Shown piece by piece: positions 35,291 through 47,114 of a stretch of DNA of 64,000 nucleotides. Made by a program: the position numbers and the translations under genes. The stretch comes from Anastrepha obliqua (Eukaryota > Arthropoda > Insecta > Diptera > Tephritidae): the NCBI RefSeq assembly GCF_027943255.1, contig NC_072896.1, positions 49,130,501 through 49,194,500 on the forward strand, given 5' to 3'. The notes beneath the pieces are model-generated. The model was not told where the DNA came from and ran no database searches. It saw only the letters and a program-made list of their open reading frames with translations. Positions within the stretch are counted from its first letter, which is position 1. The number at the start of each line of letters is the position of its first letter.

Positions 35291-36760
35291 TTGAACACTA
35301 ATCTAAGTAGACAGATCTGCAGGGACGCACTTCAAAGTGGAGTCCTTACCTCTCTTCTGTGGATTTTGACGATAAACTCTCTATTACTGACCCTGGAGAG
35401 TAGAGGTTGCCACGACACTGCTTATGCAAATGATCTAGCCATGGGTGTTAAAAGCAAATATCCCAACACCTTTATGGATATTCTGTGCTCTAACATGGCC
35501 ACGCTTAGAAGATGGACAGAGAGTAGGGGACTCGGTATACACCACGCAAAAACTGATCCGAATCTCTTTACAAAGGAATATGAGCTTCCTATAAACCTCC
35601 CGCTAGCTTTTAAGGGTGTGGAGACTCATTTGAGGGAGAACGTCAAGTATGTAGGGCTTACATATATTAGATAGGAAACTCACATGGAATAATAATAATA
35701 TTAAGGAAATAGTAAGGAAGACTTGCAAAAAAGCAGTGGGTATTGAATGGGGGTAAACGCCTCTTGTTACATATTGGCTCTATGCTTCCGTAGTTAGGCC
35801 AATCTTAACATATGGAATACTTGTATAGTAGCCATCTGCTCAAAAGGCGAGTTATGGTAAAATCATCAGTAAGGTTTACCCCAAATTAAGGACTACCCCA
35901 AACAAAGCCCTGGAAATGCTAATCAACTTGCTTGCACTAAATCCTTTAGAGAAAACGTGGCCGCCTCGGCGTTTAGAATTAAAAGTATAGCGCTATGGAA
36001 AGGCCGGTGGTTTTCCACGCATGTATTTTGCACACTCTGAATAGTCTCAAACAAGAAATGGACTACTCTATTCCTACACTCACCTTCGACAGACTCTCCA
36101 AGACAATCATACCGTCAAGAGGAGAGTTGCAACCTAGACGGTTCCAACGTAGACGATAAGGTGGGCTATGGAGCATTTTCGAAGGAATTAGGACTAGAAC
36201 TATCCGTCCGACTATCACACTATTGCACCGTCTATCAGGCAGAAGTTGTAGCTCACGCAACAGCTTTACTAATATCAAAAGTTGTACAGGAATGCCCGAA
36301 AGCCCTAAATGATATTAGTGTCGTATTCAAGGTCAACCCTTTTTGAGTTCCGGGGCACAGAGATATTGAGGGAAATTGTAAAGCTAATGAGCTAGCCAAA
36401 AAGTGTATTAATCTTCCACTGCTTGAAAACAGAGGCAATATTGGTATTTCTATGGCCACACGAGCAAATTAATAATTAAAAATTACATTTTCCAACAGGC
36501 CAATAGAGCATGGAGAGATGAAGACACATGCGTGACAGATGGGCTACTGTGACCGCAAATAAACAAAGACAAAGCAACTGCTAAGCCTTTCAAGAGAGAG
36601 TATCTCGAAGATCGTGGCATATATATAGAATTAGAGCAGGTTTGCTAGGCAGATACTTTTTCAATTCGGTAGCCGATTCACAACGGAGGTAACTGAGATA
36701 ACCATTCCTTCTAACCGTTCATAATAAAGTTATTCATTAGCAAGTGCTGCCCAATCTCAT
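35291..36760 (+). pseudogene. RNase H-type LINE: RT through RNase H, decayed
   Basis: The frame at 35291-35674 holds SGVLTSLLWILTINSLLLTL and AYANDLA (the catalytic YADD box with one Asp turned to Asn), then KYVGLTYI. Stops follow, then RNase H remnants: YCTVYQAEVVAHATALL (36220-36270) and a VPGHRDIEGN-like block near 36345-36375, where the frame is broken. Downstream it fades by about 36760. An RT with the Asp changed is inactive. Same broad group as 7595-9698. Confidence 0.78.
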
Positions 36761-38607
36761 CTTACTTGCCATGGGAATTTGACATCATTGACTGCATAAT
36801 ACGCAATACAAGTACTAAATAAAATACAAGTGAAATAATAGATTTGGCAGGCACCGCCGAAACAATGTGACTACCAGCAAGGATTCGCCCCAATTAGAAA
36901 ACTTAATATTTTTCCAGGTTTTTTTTTTTTAAGTGTTTAATGCACATGAAAATCAGGCTCTTCTATTCATATGAAAATTTGTGTGGGGTATCACAAGAAA
37001 ACTATTTGACCGATCGATTAATCGAAAAATTATTGTTATTTCTTTTGAGAGCTGCTTTTTGACAGGCCACATTCTGTATTTGAGTGAATTGACGACGTAT
37101 TCCAATTTCCGGAGCCTTATTAACCCAACTTCATACGCAACAATCAAGCCCACTGCTTTGTTCCTGGTCTAATCCGATTTTAATCGATTCACACCACTCA
37201 GCTGGATTTGAGTTACATTCGCGTAATGCCATAAATACAATATAAACTACTTATAAATTGTATGTAGCCTTTAATTAATGTGTAGGTACGATACATTTCC
37301 ATGGGCGCACGTCCTATGCATGCGTATGTAGGTATGTATGTATCGAGGAAAAGCAACTATTGTCCTTGTAGGAGCGCTCGCGGCAACTGACACTGCTCGA
37401 CAACTGAGGTTATGCCGATTTATAACTAGATTCCAACTAATTACCACAGATTTATCAAAATTGTTACCCAGTGTCAGGCGCAGACTATTGGCAGCGCGAC
37501 ATGACTGCCTGTTTGAATTTTGTTTGCCAGACGTACTTGCAGCCATTGTAGTATGCCAGCTTACGATTGTGCGCGCTGTGTGGTCGCTAATGCTCTAAAT
37601 TGGCGAATTTTCGTTAGTTTATGGTGGGCTAAGCACGTGAACGTCACAATGTATGGTACAACATTTTCATGTTTGTATGTATAAGTATTTATTGCCTCAT
37701 ATCTACGCGTGTATGCGATTACAGCAAGTGGCTGCCACAGCTGAGTTTGCTTGTTCGTGGCATTATCGCTGTTAGTGCAATGGTTCAAAGTATCAATGCT
37801 AAAGGCAATCAAACATACAATTAAAATACAATACAAAAATACAATTTGACTTGTATAAGAAATGATTTTTAATCGTTTTAAAAACTTCGAACTCGTTACG
37901 CGATAGCAAACCTTGAATTCACAACTCAGAAAAATGGTTATCAAAAAAAACATCTGCCTTTCAAGGCCGACCTTTCAAGATGTGGACGCTCATCACCGAT
38001 TAGAAAAGAAGTTCGGCCTAAGCTTACCAATTTAGTTTTATACGTCACACTGTCTATCAGAATATAATTTTGAGTTATTTGTGTGTAGATGTATTCGCCT
38101 TTGCGCGCACATTCTCCTTTTGCGTGTTTTGTGAATTGGAATTTGTTGGCTCTATAATCGTTTGACTTGAGATATAGCTCGGTTGACCACGGCTGCAGTC
38201 AATGCCATTCATTAAAAGGGATTACGCTTAATTTGAGTAAAATGGGAAGAAATACGCATAATACAGTTACTCGCATTACAAATGGGACACAAAATCCAAT
38301 ATGAGAACTCATGAAGTATTGGAATTATTTCTAAATAGAACAGCTTTCATTTCACTTGCTTTTCAGGTCATAAGGACAGAAGGAAACTGCATGGCAGATG
38401 TTTCTGTAAGCCGGAGTAAAGAAAAAGTTGATATTTTTTAAAAAGAATTGTCATTTACTTTTTAGGCAATTTACTTTTAGGCAAACTGGTGGCAGATGAA
38501 AGCAAAACACAGCTCGTCGGATCTCAAGACAAACTTGACCGAATCGAGCGCGAGTCGTATATCCTCTGAAGATCGAAGCTATCTGTAACTACAGTCATTG
38601 GAGTTAT
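36761..38607. other. Unrecognised sequence, 1.8 kb
   Basis: Several frames of 60-130 codons (e.g. 37561-37953 minus) show no recognised domain and no sharing with other parts of the window. It might be unique host DNA. Confidence 0.4.
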
Positions 38608-38619
38608 GAACAGAATATT

Positions 38620-40157
38620 TATTTATTTATTTATTGAAAAGAGTAATAATTATAAATAATTATTCCACTTAAAGGTAAGAAAAAAAAAGGAAAACAAGCA
38701 CTGGCTGCTAAGGCCTTCGGCTATTGTTTTAAATGGTTAATACTATATATCAAGACGAGAAAATGAAATAATTATATTATACTAGTTTTATTATACGCTA
38801 GATTCGAGATAAAAATATATTATATCTACACTGGAGAAGATGAAGATAGTACAATAGAAGGTATGTGGAGTTAACCACTACTATACACACCAGATAACTT
38901 AGAAGCCTATGAAGTTAAATTTTTAATTTACAGCAAGAAACGAATTGGTTTGTGATACTAATATTATAGTCCGTTGTCTGCTTCAGAAGTTCAGATGGTT
39001 TGATATTTCTAAACACCGATGATCTAATATTTTGGATTCCTGAACATATATCCATGAAGTGCGATACGGTGAATTCGCTAAATCCACAAAACGGGCACGG
39101 GAGTTTCGGCAAACCATTTAGCAAATACGAGTGGGTTGAAATTGTATGGCCAATTCTCAGACGAACAACGGTCTTAATATTCCGGCATGAAGAATTTGAC
39201 GGGTATTGGTTTTTCAATCTGGAGAGATTGAAGGATTTGTAGTGATGTTGGTACTGGTTCCATTTGTTCAGGGAACTTTCATAATTGGTACGCCTTACCA
39301 ACTTTTTTATATCTTCTGGATGAGTGTATTCGAACATGTACAATGGCTCTTTGGTTGCCTCCTTAGCTCTACTATCGGCCTTTTCGTTACCTTTGATGCC
39401 ACTGTGACCCGGGACCCACATAAGTTTGATTGATCCTTTTTTTTGTGTGAGCATGTTGCGTATTTTTGTTATTACTGGAGAGTTATTAGCTGGGTTCAGA
39501 ATAGCCTCGATTGTTGATTTGCTGTCACTGCATATTATATATTGATGGTTTTTTTGGGACGCAAAGTGTACCGCCTCAAGTAACGCAGCAGCTTCGGCTG
39601 TGAAAATTGAGCAGTAACTTGGTAAAACTCCGACGGTTATAGTGGTACCTATTTCGTTTGTTACGGCAAATGAAGTACAGGTATCGGTTTTAGATCCGTC
39701 AGTAAATAACAGGTCCCTGTCTGATTTCAAAGGAGAAACAGTTTCAAGATATAATTGTTTGAATTCATCGGGGCCAGTAAAATTTTTTTGATGATGCATT
39801 AAATTATTTATGGCTAAATAGCTTGGTACGATCCATTCTGGATGAGACGGTTTTTCGACGAGAATTGGTGATATGAGTATGTTCAGTTCTTTGGCTTGAT
39901 TTAAAATTTCTGAGATCGTTGATTTTCGGCCATTTTTTCTTGTATTGTGTTGACATGAAGAAACGCATTCAAACAAAAACTTGTTTCTGCAATATAGAAC
40001 TCGAGGGATACACATCAGCGTGTTATTTGATACCCTTTCCACAAGGGTAGGTAGACCAGCTTCCGCTAATATGGCATAAATGGGAGAAGTAGGAGAGGCT
40101 CTAATGCTCCTTCTAGCTGCTGCGTGATAAGGCGCTTCTAGGCGTTTCAGATGGGTG
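38620..40157 (-). mobile_element. 5'-truncated I-like LINE with 12-bp target duplication
   Basis: The insertion is flanked by GAACAGAATATT at 38608-38619 and 40158-40169. Reading on the minus strand, the frame is open from the truncation point to the stop at 38915, followed by a roughly 280-bp 3' untranslated region. The 3' end is an AAAT-repeat tail (38620-38634 region). Only the part after the RT thumb is present. The clean duplication and open frame suggest recent insertion. Confidence 0.9.
38915..40156 (-). CDS. C-terminal part of LINE ORF2: RNase H and zinc knuckle, intact
   Basis: The open frame is about 413 codons and has no true start, since the element is 5'-truncated; the frame continues upstream of the first possible start at 40042 with HLKRLEAPYHAAARRSIRAS, the usual region after the RT thumb. 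Counting from 40042, the RNase H domain spans about residues 108-230 with all four catalytic acids: D115 in TDGSKT, E150 in FTAEAAA, D173 in CSDSKS and D223 in GNEKAD, plus MWVPGHSGIKGNE. A CPFC...H...C zinc cluster follows (C316, C319, H328, C333). RNase H removes the RNA template during second-strand synthesis. The I-clade assignment is by domain content and tail type. Without RT it cannot move itself. Confidence 0.88.
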   Translation of the reverse strand, partial: THLKRLEAPYHAAARRSIRASPTSPIYAILAEAGLPTLVERVSNNTLMCIPRVLYCRNKFLFECVSSCQHNTRKNGRKSTISEILNQAKELNILISPILVEKPSHPEWIVPSYLAINNLMHHQKNFTGPDEFKQLYLETVSPLKSDRDLLFTDGSKTDTCTSFAVTNEIGTTITVGVLPSYCSIFTAEAAALLEAVHFASQKNHQYIICSDSKSTIEAILNPANNSPVITKIRNMLTQKKGSIKLMWVPGHSGIKGNEKADSRAKEATKEPLYMFEYTHPEDIKKLVRRTNYESSLNKWNQYQHHYKSFNLSRLKNQYPSNSSCRNIKTVVRLRIGHTISTHSYLLNGLPKLPCPFCGFSEFTVSHFMDICSGIQNIRSSVFRNIKPSELLKQTTDYNISITNQFVSCCKLKI

Positions 40158-40169
40158 GAACAGAATATT

Positions 40170-40790
40170 ATTGAATAGAAAAATACGATCGGTGTGAATT
40201 CTCATAGCTGCAGCAGGAACTACAAAGCTGACAAAGGCGAAAAAATTACTTCCCATTTCTTTGTTACTGTGCCGCACTGTGTAAGAACGGGCTTCGGTAT
40301 ATGGGAATGTCATTCTTAGATAACACTGTGGTACAAAAAAAAAAGTTGCAAAAAAACTTTGGATCGGACATGGTGAGGGTTGTAGCTTATGAAAAACTGA
40401 AAAGAATGGTATAGGAGAAATTTCCAATACACCCCCAAAATCTCATTTTATGGCCATAAAACCGTTTTTCAGTAGGTTGATATGAACAATCCCTCCTAAC
40501 TTCGCCAATTTCCATCCGATTTCGAATTTGCTTTTTTAGTTCGAAAGAACAAAAACAAGCCTTTTTGACAGTGTGTTAACATTTTTTCTGAAATGACAAC
40601 TGACGAGACTGTAGACGGAAGTATTTGGAATTTTTTTATTTTTTCTCTATTTTTTCGACTTTGGCATAATTTTTACGATATTATCCGATATTGAGGATTT
40701 TTTTTAGTACCCTACTGTGTTAATAAATTTAATTTTGCGTCGAATGAGCTATATTTGACTGTAATTGAATTAAAATTAATAGAACGAACG
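40170..40790. other. Unrecognised sequence
   Basis: The stretch 40320-40600 has a style common in dipteran MITEs (runs of T/A around short GC pieces such as CAATCCCTCCTAACTTCGCC) but I found no second copy here. A 104-codon minus frame (40113-40427) is not convincing. Confidence 0.35.
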
Positions 40791-40794
40791 TCTT

Positions 40795-41806
40795 TTCTTC
40801 CAAGTTTTAATAGAAAGTTTGGCAGTTTTCGATTCGCACCTTTCACAAAACATCGGACCATCGCTCTTTATGTGAATTGCATTAGTAATGCCTGATCCAA
40901 TTTATGATTCCTGTCGAACTGATTCCGATTATTGGCTCGGCTCCTCGTGAGGTAACCGCTGATCCGCAAGTGGCCCATTCATTGGCAGTTTCATATTCTT
41001 GAACGCCGCGGTGTCCTGGAACCCATATAAGTACAAGCTTATTCCGTTTTGCAACATATTTTTTCTATTCTTACATTCTTGAATAAGTTTTGAGGCTTGC
41101 TTTGTGTTCTCCAAGGTCTTCAGTGCAGCCTTTCTGTCACTAAAGGCGCAAACTTATTTCTTGTTCTATCTTCCCCCAATTTTCCATTCTGCTACTTTCA
41201 GAAAGGCAAAAGTTATCCGTTGGAAAGCAATGTCTATTCCTACCGTAGCGTAATCATACTTATTAATATCGTTTAAGTACCGTCCGGCTCCAGAACCTAT
41301 TTAATTCATGGACCCGTTGATAAAGAAAATATTTGTCAAATTTCTTTGAATGCGCTATGAAAATTTGACAACAATGTTTGTGTAGTTCCTGACGTGTCAC
41401 TTAACCATGGTCCGTCGCCACCGAACCACAAAGGCATAACTGATGATTGGTCTGATAAGTGCTATATATATCCACACGACCATAGCAGGTTTCAGAACCA
41501 GGTTTTACCAGAGGCTCTATGGCATTGTTGAAAAATCTGTAATGAGCGATCCACTTTCAGCGAAACATAAACGTTCCAAGTCCGCTTCTTATCCAAGATG
41601 ACTCCTAAATAATTAACTTCAACGTCAACAAGACTGCATGTCACACTTTTCAGTGCTGAAAGACTAAGTCCATCCAATTTTTCGTGAACAAGACTAAGAG
41701 TTTGGTTTGGATTAACGGAAAGAGCTTGTAGGGTACACGTGTAAACCATAGTATCAAATGGGGAAGATGGATGGGTGGGATAATTTAAAATTATGATAAT
41801 ATCCAT
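40795..41806 (-). pseudogene. RNase H-type LINE fragment with internal deletions
   Basis: Minus strand: VEVNYLGVILDKKRTWNVYV (late RT motif, family KYLGVILD) near 41580-41640, then gaps, RNase H remnants (ASKLIQECKNRKNMLQNGIS, and a VPGH-like block degraded to YGFQDTAAF) near 40960-41110, and a segment ending near 40795 that parallels 48550-48740. A deletion of about 45 bp is evident compared with that copy. Inactive. Confidence 0.75.
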
Positions 41807-42115
41807 TTAAGTGGATGAATTGCATCCATCGGGCAACGACCATAATTGTCTTACACTTAGCAAAAGGGTTTGCCGGTCTGATTATGGTCCACCTGTGGCC
41901 ATTGCAGACGTGCCTCCAAAAGTGCGCCGGAATTTTTTTGGAATGGAAGTTACCAACTCCAGTGCATAATAATAAAACACTATCCAAAATTTTGATCAAG
42001 TCTAAATAGTAATCCGTAAATTTTTAAAAACATGTGTATTAAATTATTTAAATAAAATCTAAAATTACTAACAGTAATTAAGAAAAAACATTATATCTCA
42101 GACAAGCGCAGCAGT
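41807..42115. other. Unrecognised sequence
   Basis: The 41807-42010 part is moderately GC-rich with short frames on both strands, none recognised. The rest is AT-rich. Confidence 0.4.
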
Positions 42116-42720
42116 TTTTGTGATCAGCGTCCTCATGGTCCGTGAACGAGTAGATGCGTGGGGCACCATTAATGCCTAAAGCTAGTGGCAGATGAACGGA
42201 GAAGCTCATTCCTACAAGAGGTAAATGGGTTCAAAGGAACTTCGGGGAAGTAGGCTATTTCATGAGTCAGTTCCACTCGGGCAACGGTTACTTTCGGAAA
42301 TACTTATACCACATGGGTAAGGAAAGTGACCAGAGGTGAATATACTGCGAATAATCGAACGATGACGCTGAACACACGTTCTTTAATTGTAGAAAGAGAT
42401 GCTCTGAGGGAGCAGATTGGCGGCATCGCGCCGACCAGTGTGATCGGCAAGATGCTTGAAGGCGAGGATAAGTGGAATGCAGTTAAAAAATACGTTGAAA
42501 GCGTATTACATAAAAAAGAAAGGCCTCGACGCAGTACAACAAAGCGAAGTCTCACAGACAGAGACATAAGAAGACGAGCCTATAGCAAAGAGTTGACTAC
42601 AAGTATGGTCGTCCCAGACGTAGGCGAAGTAGTTCCGGGAAGGAAGTCTTCCCAGAAGAGGGGGAGGGATTGTTTTAGTGGCCACACTACACGACGCAGT
42701 AGACGACCCTCGCTGTAAGT
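42116..42720 (+). pseudogene. R1-like LINE, C-terminal zinc region
   Basis: The plus strand holds NFGEVGYFMSQFHSGNGYF-like sequence near 42245-42295, followed by YLYHMGK and a zinc region with SNDAEHTFFNC (C, H, C pattern) in a shifted frame, then VERDALREQIGGIAPTSVIG and GKMLEGEDKWNAVKKYVESV. This combination is typical of the C-terminal end of R1-type proteins. Frames change twice. R1 itself is targeted to 28S rDNA, and no rDNA lies here, so this is either a non-specific R1 relative or a stray copy. Confidence 0.78.
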
Positions 42721-43400
42721 GCGAAGGCATTATTTGAACCCTACCTATCCCGATTTTAACACTCATTCCAGTGGGGTGTGCCACCTGTTGAGAGCATTGA
42801 GACTGTTCGTCGGCCTTTGCGTGAGCACGACCTGGGTGCGCACAGTCCAAGAAAAGTACCGTTGTTGACAAAAACGCATGTAGAAAAGAGACTTCGATTC
42901 GCCAAAGAACATATAAATTGGCCTTCGACCAAATGGCGCAACATTTTATGGTCGGATGAGTCGAAGATTGTCTTGTATGGTGGAAAGGGATCGCGCTAAT
43001 AAGTAAGACGACCACCTAACACCGAATACCAGCCAAAGTATACAACAGAAACAATAACGCATGGTGGTTCTAGCATTATGGTCTGGGCATGCTTTTCTTG
43101 GCTAGGCGTGAGACCCATTCATTGGGTTAAGGAAATGATGACTCGCGCTTCATATGTTGATATATTGCAGGGCATCATGCTGCCATATGAAAGAGACGAA
43201 ATGCCACATGTTTGGACGTTCCAGCAAGACAACGAACCCAAACACATGTGCAAAGTTGCTAAAAGATGGTTTGAGGAGAGTCAGATCAACGTAATGGAAT
43301 GGCGACATAAACCTCATTGAAAATTTGTGGGCTGATGTCAAGGAGGCAAGCCCAACGCAAGCCAACATCTAATACGCAACTATGGAAAGCTGTAAAGAGT
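42721..43400 (+). pseudogene. Tc1-type transposase relic
   Basis: Plus strand, in order: PLLTKTHVEKRLRFAKEHIN, WSDESKIVLYGGKG with the first catalytic Asp (42952-42996), HGGSSIMVWACFSWLGVRPI, TFQQDNEPKHMCKVAKRWF with the second Asp (43222-43275), and a shifted-frame ENLWADVKE block holding the catalytic Glu neighbourhood (43318-43345). Two stops follow the GGKGSR segment. The N-terminal DNA-binding part is missing or replaced by the R1-like LINE. Inverted repeats not found. Confidence 0.82.
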
Positions 43401-43750
43401 TTTATCAAAATTTTTCTTACAATTTGTTACACTACTAAGTTTTTGACCGCTCAAAATTCGCTGCAGTTTTTCTAAATTTAATTTTACCTTACTGAAATAA
43501 GATAAACGTTAGATTTTTTTTTTTGATTTGTTTTGTTTGACATTTGGGCTATAAGAGGGGAAAAATAAAAATTTTTATAAAAGCGATTGCACGCACTTTT
43601 TTAACCTATTTCATTTTACGTATGCCCAATACTAAGATTTTGAACGTAAATAATATATTCGGAAAAACCAAAAAATTAATAAAATTATAAATAATTAACT
43701 ACCAGATTATAATAAAGCAGATGCATTCCAAGCATATTTCTGTTTTGTAA
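43401..43750. other. AT-rich sequence, nothing recognised
   Basis: Probably includes the 3' flank of the Tc1 relic. No feature seen. Confidence 0.4.
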
Positions 43751-43751
43751 C

Positions 43752-44090
43752 GGCGGCCGCCGTAGCCGAATGGGTTGGTGCATGACTACTATTCAGAATT
43801 CACAGAGAGAATCTCGTTGGTTCGAATCCCGGTGAAACATCAAAATTCAAAAAAAAATGTTTCTAATAGCGGTCGCCCCTCGGCAGGTAATGGCATACCT
43901 TCGAGTGTATTTCTGCCATGAAAAAGCTCCTCATAAAACTATCTGCCGTTCGGAGTCGGCTTTAAACTGTAGGTCCCTCCCTTTGTGGAACAACATCAAG
44001 ACGCACACTATATGTAAATAGTAGGAGGAGCTCGGCCAAACACGCAAACAGGGTGTACGCGCCAATTATATATATATATATATATATAAT
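43752..44090 (+). mobile_element. tRNA-derived SINE, full length
   Basis: Head: GGCGGCCGCCGTAGCCGAAT with A-box-like TAGCCGAATGGGTTGG and B-box-like GGTTCGAATCC near 43818-43828. Body: AATAGCGGTCGCCCCTCGG, CTGCCATGAAAAAGCTCC. The tail at 44031-44068 (CTCGGCCAAA ... GCGCCAATTA) is the segment that resembles a LINE 3' end. It ends in a long TA run. A duplication could not be read because the right flank is another transposon end. Confidence 0.93.
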
Positions 44091-44095
44091 ATCAT

Positions 44096-44130
44096 TTCAC
44101 GTTCTCATGCTCTTAAAAAACACCCTTTAC
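44096..44130 (-). repeat. Lone end of mariner 'family C'
   Basis: In the minus sense AAAGGGTGTTTTTTAAGAGC and ATGAGAACGTG match the ends at 14874 and 24408. No other part of that element is present. Confidence 0.6.
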
Positions 44131-45602
44131 AAGAAATATTTAATTTTATACAAACTCGTAGCATTAAAATTTTTAAAATATTTTCCACAAAATATTACTA
44201 AATTTACGTCTGCCAACGCTGTGTACCATTTCGCGTGTCACTGACTGTAAATATGTATATACATACATACATATGCACAGACAATATGAACGAAATACCG
44301 AAGCCGTAGGCCTCAGCTGCATTAGCCAAATATATTTTAATCGTAACTAATTAATTGAAATTCATAATTAAATTAAATGCTGCTTCTCGAATCGAATAAA
44401 TTTCCAACTAAAATAATAATTTTTTGACAACAATGAGCAACTTTGAATTTGAATTTCATTTCATTGGTTTGACAAAAGCAAATATTGTGCCTTTGTCAAA
44501 GAAAGTTTTGTTGCAAACCCAAAACTTGGGACCTTTCAAACTAAACACATTGCATATGTATGTGTTTGTAACTACATATACACATCTATGTATGTATGTA
44601 TGTATGTATGTGTAGATGTGTGTGCGTGCATTCATATTACTTACATCAACTTGTTTGCATATGTCAACAACAAATACTTGCAAGGACATGTAAATAAAAT
44701 TGTTTCAATAGTTTCAACTCATTCACAAGGCATTCAGTACACATCACTTTACTTTGTGGCCATGATTGTTCTTCATTGCAAGCATTTGCGTTTTAGCACT
44801 TAAAATAGTTCCTTGCATTCTTCCTCATTCTTCAGAGAAGCTTTGTGTCGCTCTTCTGTTTGCATCAACAAAAGTTCAAAAGCTACATTTCAAAGGAGCT
44901 GCAAACCAAATATCTAACTATTTATGTCAAGTATTTCCTGAATAACTTCAGGCTTTGCTTATTTGTTATCCACGAATGTATACATCAATTTAATTCGCTC
45001 AATTTAATGATTACTGGACTAATCAAGTTTTATACGCCTTTCACTATTTTTAGGCAAACAACCAGTATCGAGCAAGCAGCCTTGAAAATTTCGATTGTCT
45101 TTCAGCCGACTTTCAAAATTTTATGAAAATTTGGTAATAGATTTCCATTTCTTTTTTAGAGAATTGTGTGTCGAGTGCCGCATTTATAATTCACTTTGCT
45201 TTGATTTACAGCTTTTCTTACATATCGAGTTTGAATTTTTTCAAGATTATCTGGGCTGTTTTCGAGAACTTCACTTCATATTTTCTGGTGGACAGAAAAC
45301 AAAGCTTAAAAAAGTTTATCCCCGACATGTTCTTAAACCATTTCGATTTATTGTTGAATACAATCAGATCTTCCAAAGAGACTGTTCCATGAGTTAATAT
45401 ATTCTCATAGAAAATGTCCCTCAGAAGTCTGAAGCGCATTCTTTGACCAGCTTTACTTGTATTGACGGAGTAAAGGCCTACTTGCGCTTAACACTTTGGT
45501 TGCCAGTGAATCACTGTAGATTACAGCAAAAATCATCCACTTATTTAAAAACACTAGACTGTTCGATAAGAAAGGGCTTTGCTACAAGCCTACATTTTTT
45601 GT
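44131..45602. other. Unrecognised sequence with microsatellite
   Basis: TATGTATGTATGTATG at 44587-44611. Overlapping frames of 70-100 codons at 45095-45439 on both strands show no recognised domain. Confidence 0.4.
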
Positions 45603-45604
45603 TA

Positions 45605-47031
45605 CTATTGTGGGCAAAAAGTAAGGTGAATTTATTTGTCAAACTTCGCGGGATTAAGATTTCGCTCTAGATATTTTTTTCATGAGTTGGCAGCACTGTT
45701 AATAACATCTGGGCCAACTTTCATGTGAATGTCATTATCAGTAATATATTTACGCTTGTGTTTACCAAACGACCAAGAGTGCATTTTTCGATTTTTACAA
45801 TGCCTGATTTGATTGAGCAGAGAAGTGCCATCAAACTTTGTTTGCGGAATGAAATTTCGGCTGCGGAAACGTTTGGCATGCAGAAGGCATTTGGTGATTC
45901 GACCATGTCGCAGAAAAATGTTTATAAGTGGTACAAAGACTTCAAAGAGGGTCGAGAACGTGTTGATGACTTGGAGCGCTCCGGACGACCATCGACGTCG
46001 ACAGACGACCAACACGTCAATAAAGTGAAGTAGTTAGTGCTCAAAAATCGTCGGTTGACTGTTAAAGACCTTACTGATATGATCGGAATATCAGAAGGAT
46101 CTGTGAAAACCATTTTGAAAGACCATTTGGGCTTACGAAAAGTCAAATCTCGTTTGGTACCGAAAACTCTCAATTTCTTGGAAAAAAGTCATCGCGTTGA
46201 TGTGTGTGAAACAATGCTTTCAGACTATCAGGACCAACTCAAATGCATCATTACGGGAAATGAGACTTGGATTTATGCTTACGACCTTGAAACAACCGTC
46301 CAATCAAGCGAATATCGTGCTAAAGGTGAGGCCAGACCGAAAAGAGCACGTCAAAGTCGTTCAAAAATAAAGGTCATGATGACATTTTTCGTGGTGTGGT
46401 GCACTATAATTCCTTCCACCTGGCCAAACTGTTAATAAGGAATATTATTTGAGCGTTATGCGTCTTTTACGTGAAGCAATTCGTCGAGAAGGACTTGGCT
46501 TCACTTGGTGTGTCCAATTGGCGCCGGTTAGCACGAGAAAGAAACGACTGGCGCGCTTTGTTAAACTCGGCCAAAATCGCGTAAGCGGTTATAGCGCCAA
46601 TTAAGAAGAAGAAGAATTCGTCTAAAAAGACCAGAATTATGGGCCAACAACTCTTGGTTTTTGCATCACGATAATGCACCGTCTCCCACTGCACTCGTTC
46701 TTCGTGACCATTTCGCCAAAAATATCGTTCTGCAACCACCGTATTCGCCTGATTTGGCTCCGTGTGGCTTCTGGCTATTCCCAAAACTCAAGAGACCACT
46801 CCGGGGAATGCGTTTCGAGTCGATTGAGGAGATAAAAGCTGAATCGAAGAAGGTGCTGATGGCTATACCGGAAATGGACTATTTGCCATGTTTCGGGGAT
46901 TGGAAAAATCGTTGGCATAAGTGTATTTCATCGAGAGGAGATTATTTTGAAGGGGATGAAATTGGTTTACAAGAGTAAATAAAGATTTTTCATTTTAGAA
47001 TCAAATTCACCTTACTTTTTGCCCACAGTAG
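45605..47031 (+). mobile_element. Mariner 4, near full length, split by a LINE tail
   Basis: Ends CTATTGTGGGCAAAAAGTAA and (minus sense) CTACTGTGGGCAAAAAGTAA are inverted repeats with TA on both sides (45603-45604, 47032-47033). The transposase starts MPDLIEQRSAIKLCLRNEIS (45800), runs through SMSQKNVYKWYKDFKEG-like and a SGRPSTSTDD linker, to a stop at 46030 where the sister copy has GAG (Glu). Further on TGNETW shows the first catalytic Asp changed to Asn, and FLHHDNAPS and PPYSPDLAPC hold the other two. A LINE 3' end (46486-46614) splits it. Without these defects its length would fit the mariner norm of about 1.3 kb. Confidence 0.92.
46486..46614 (+). mobile_element. 129-bp LINE 3' end inserted in mariner 4, 8-bp target duplication
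   Basis: It is flanked by AATTCGTC at 46478-46485 and 46615-46622. The content equals the last part of the LINE at 58784-59741: ACTTGGCTTCACTTGG, GGTTAGCACGAGAAAGAAAC, the segment 46566-46603 that resembles the SINE tail, and an AAG-repeat tail. This extreme 5' truncation shows the 3' end alone is enough for the final product. Confidence 0.95.
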
Positions 47032-47114
47032 TATGTTGGTATACTCTTCATATGAACGTATGTGCATTTTCATTTCAATCTATCAATTCGTTCTTAGTTT
47101 ACAAGCCCTTTAGT

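Noticed and set aside
43752..43840. A functional tRNA gene (A- and B-box motifs)
   Set aside because: The motif pair is repeated in every SINE copy, is followed by the SINE body, and the arms do not form a good cloverleaf.
45095..45439. Opposing frames (100 codons plus, 73 codons minus) as candidate host exons
   Set aside because: Neither shows a recognised domain, and without splice evidence or a conserved reading frame I cannot support a gene.
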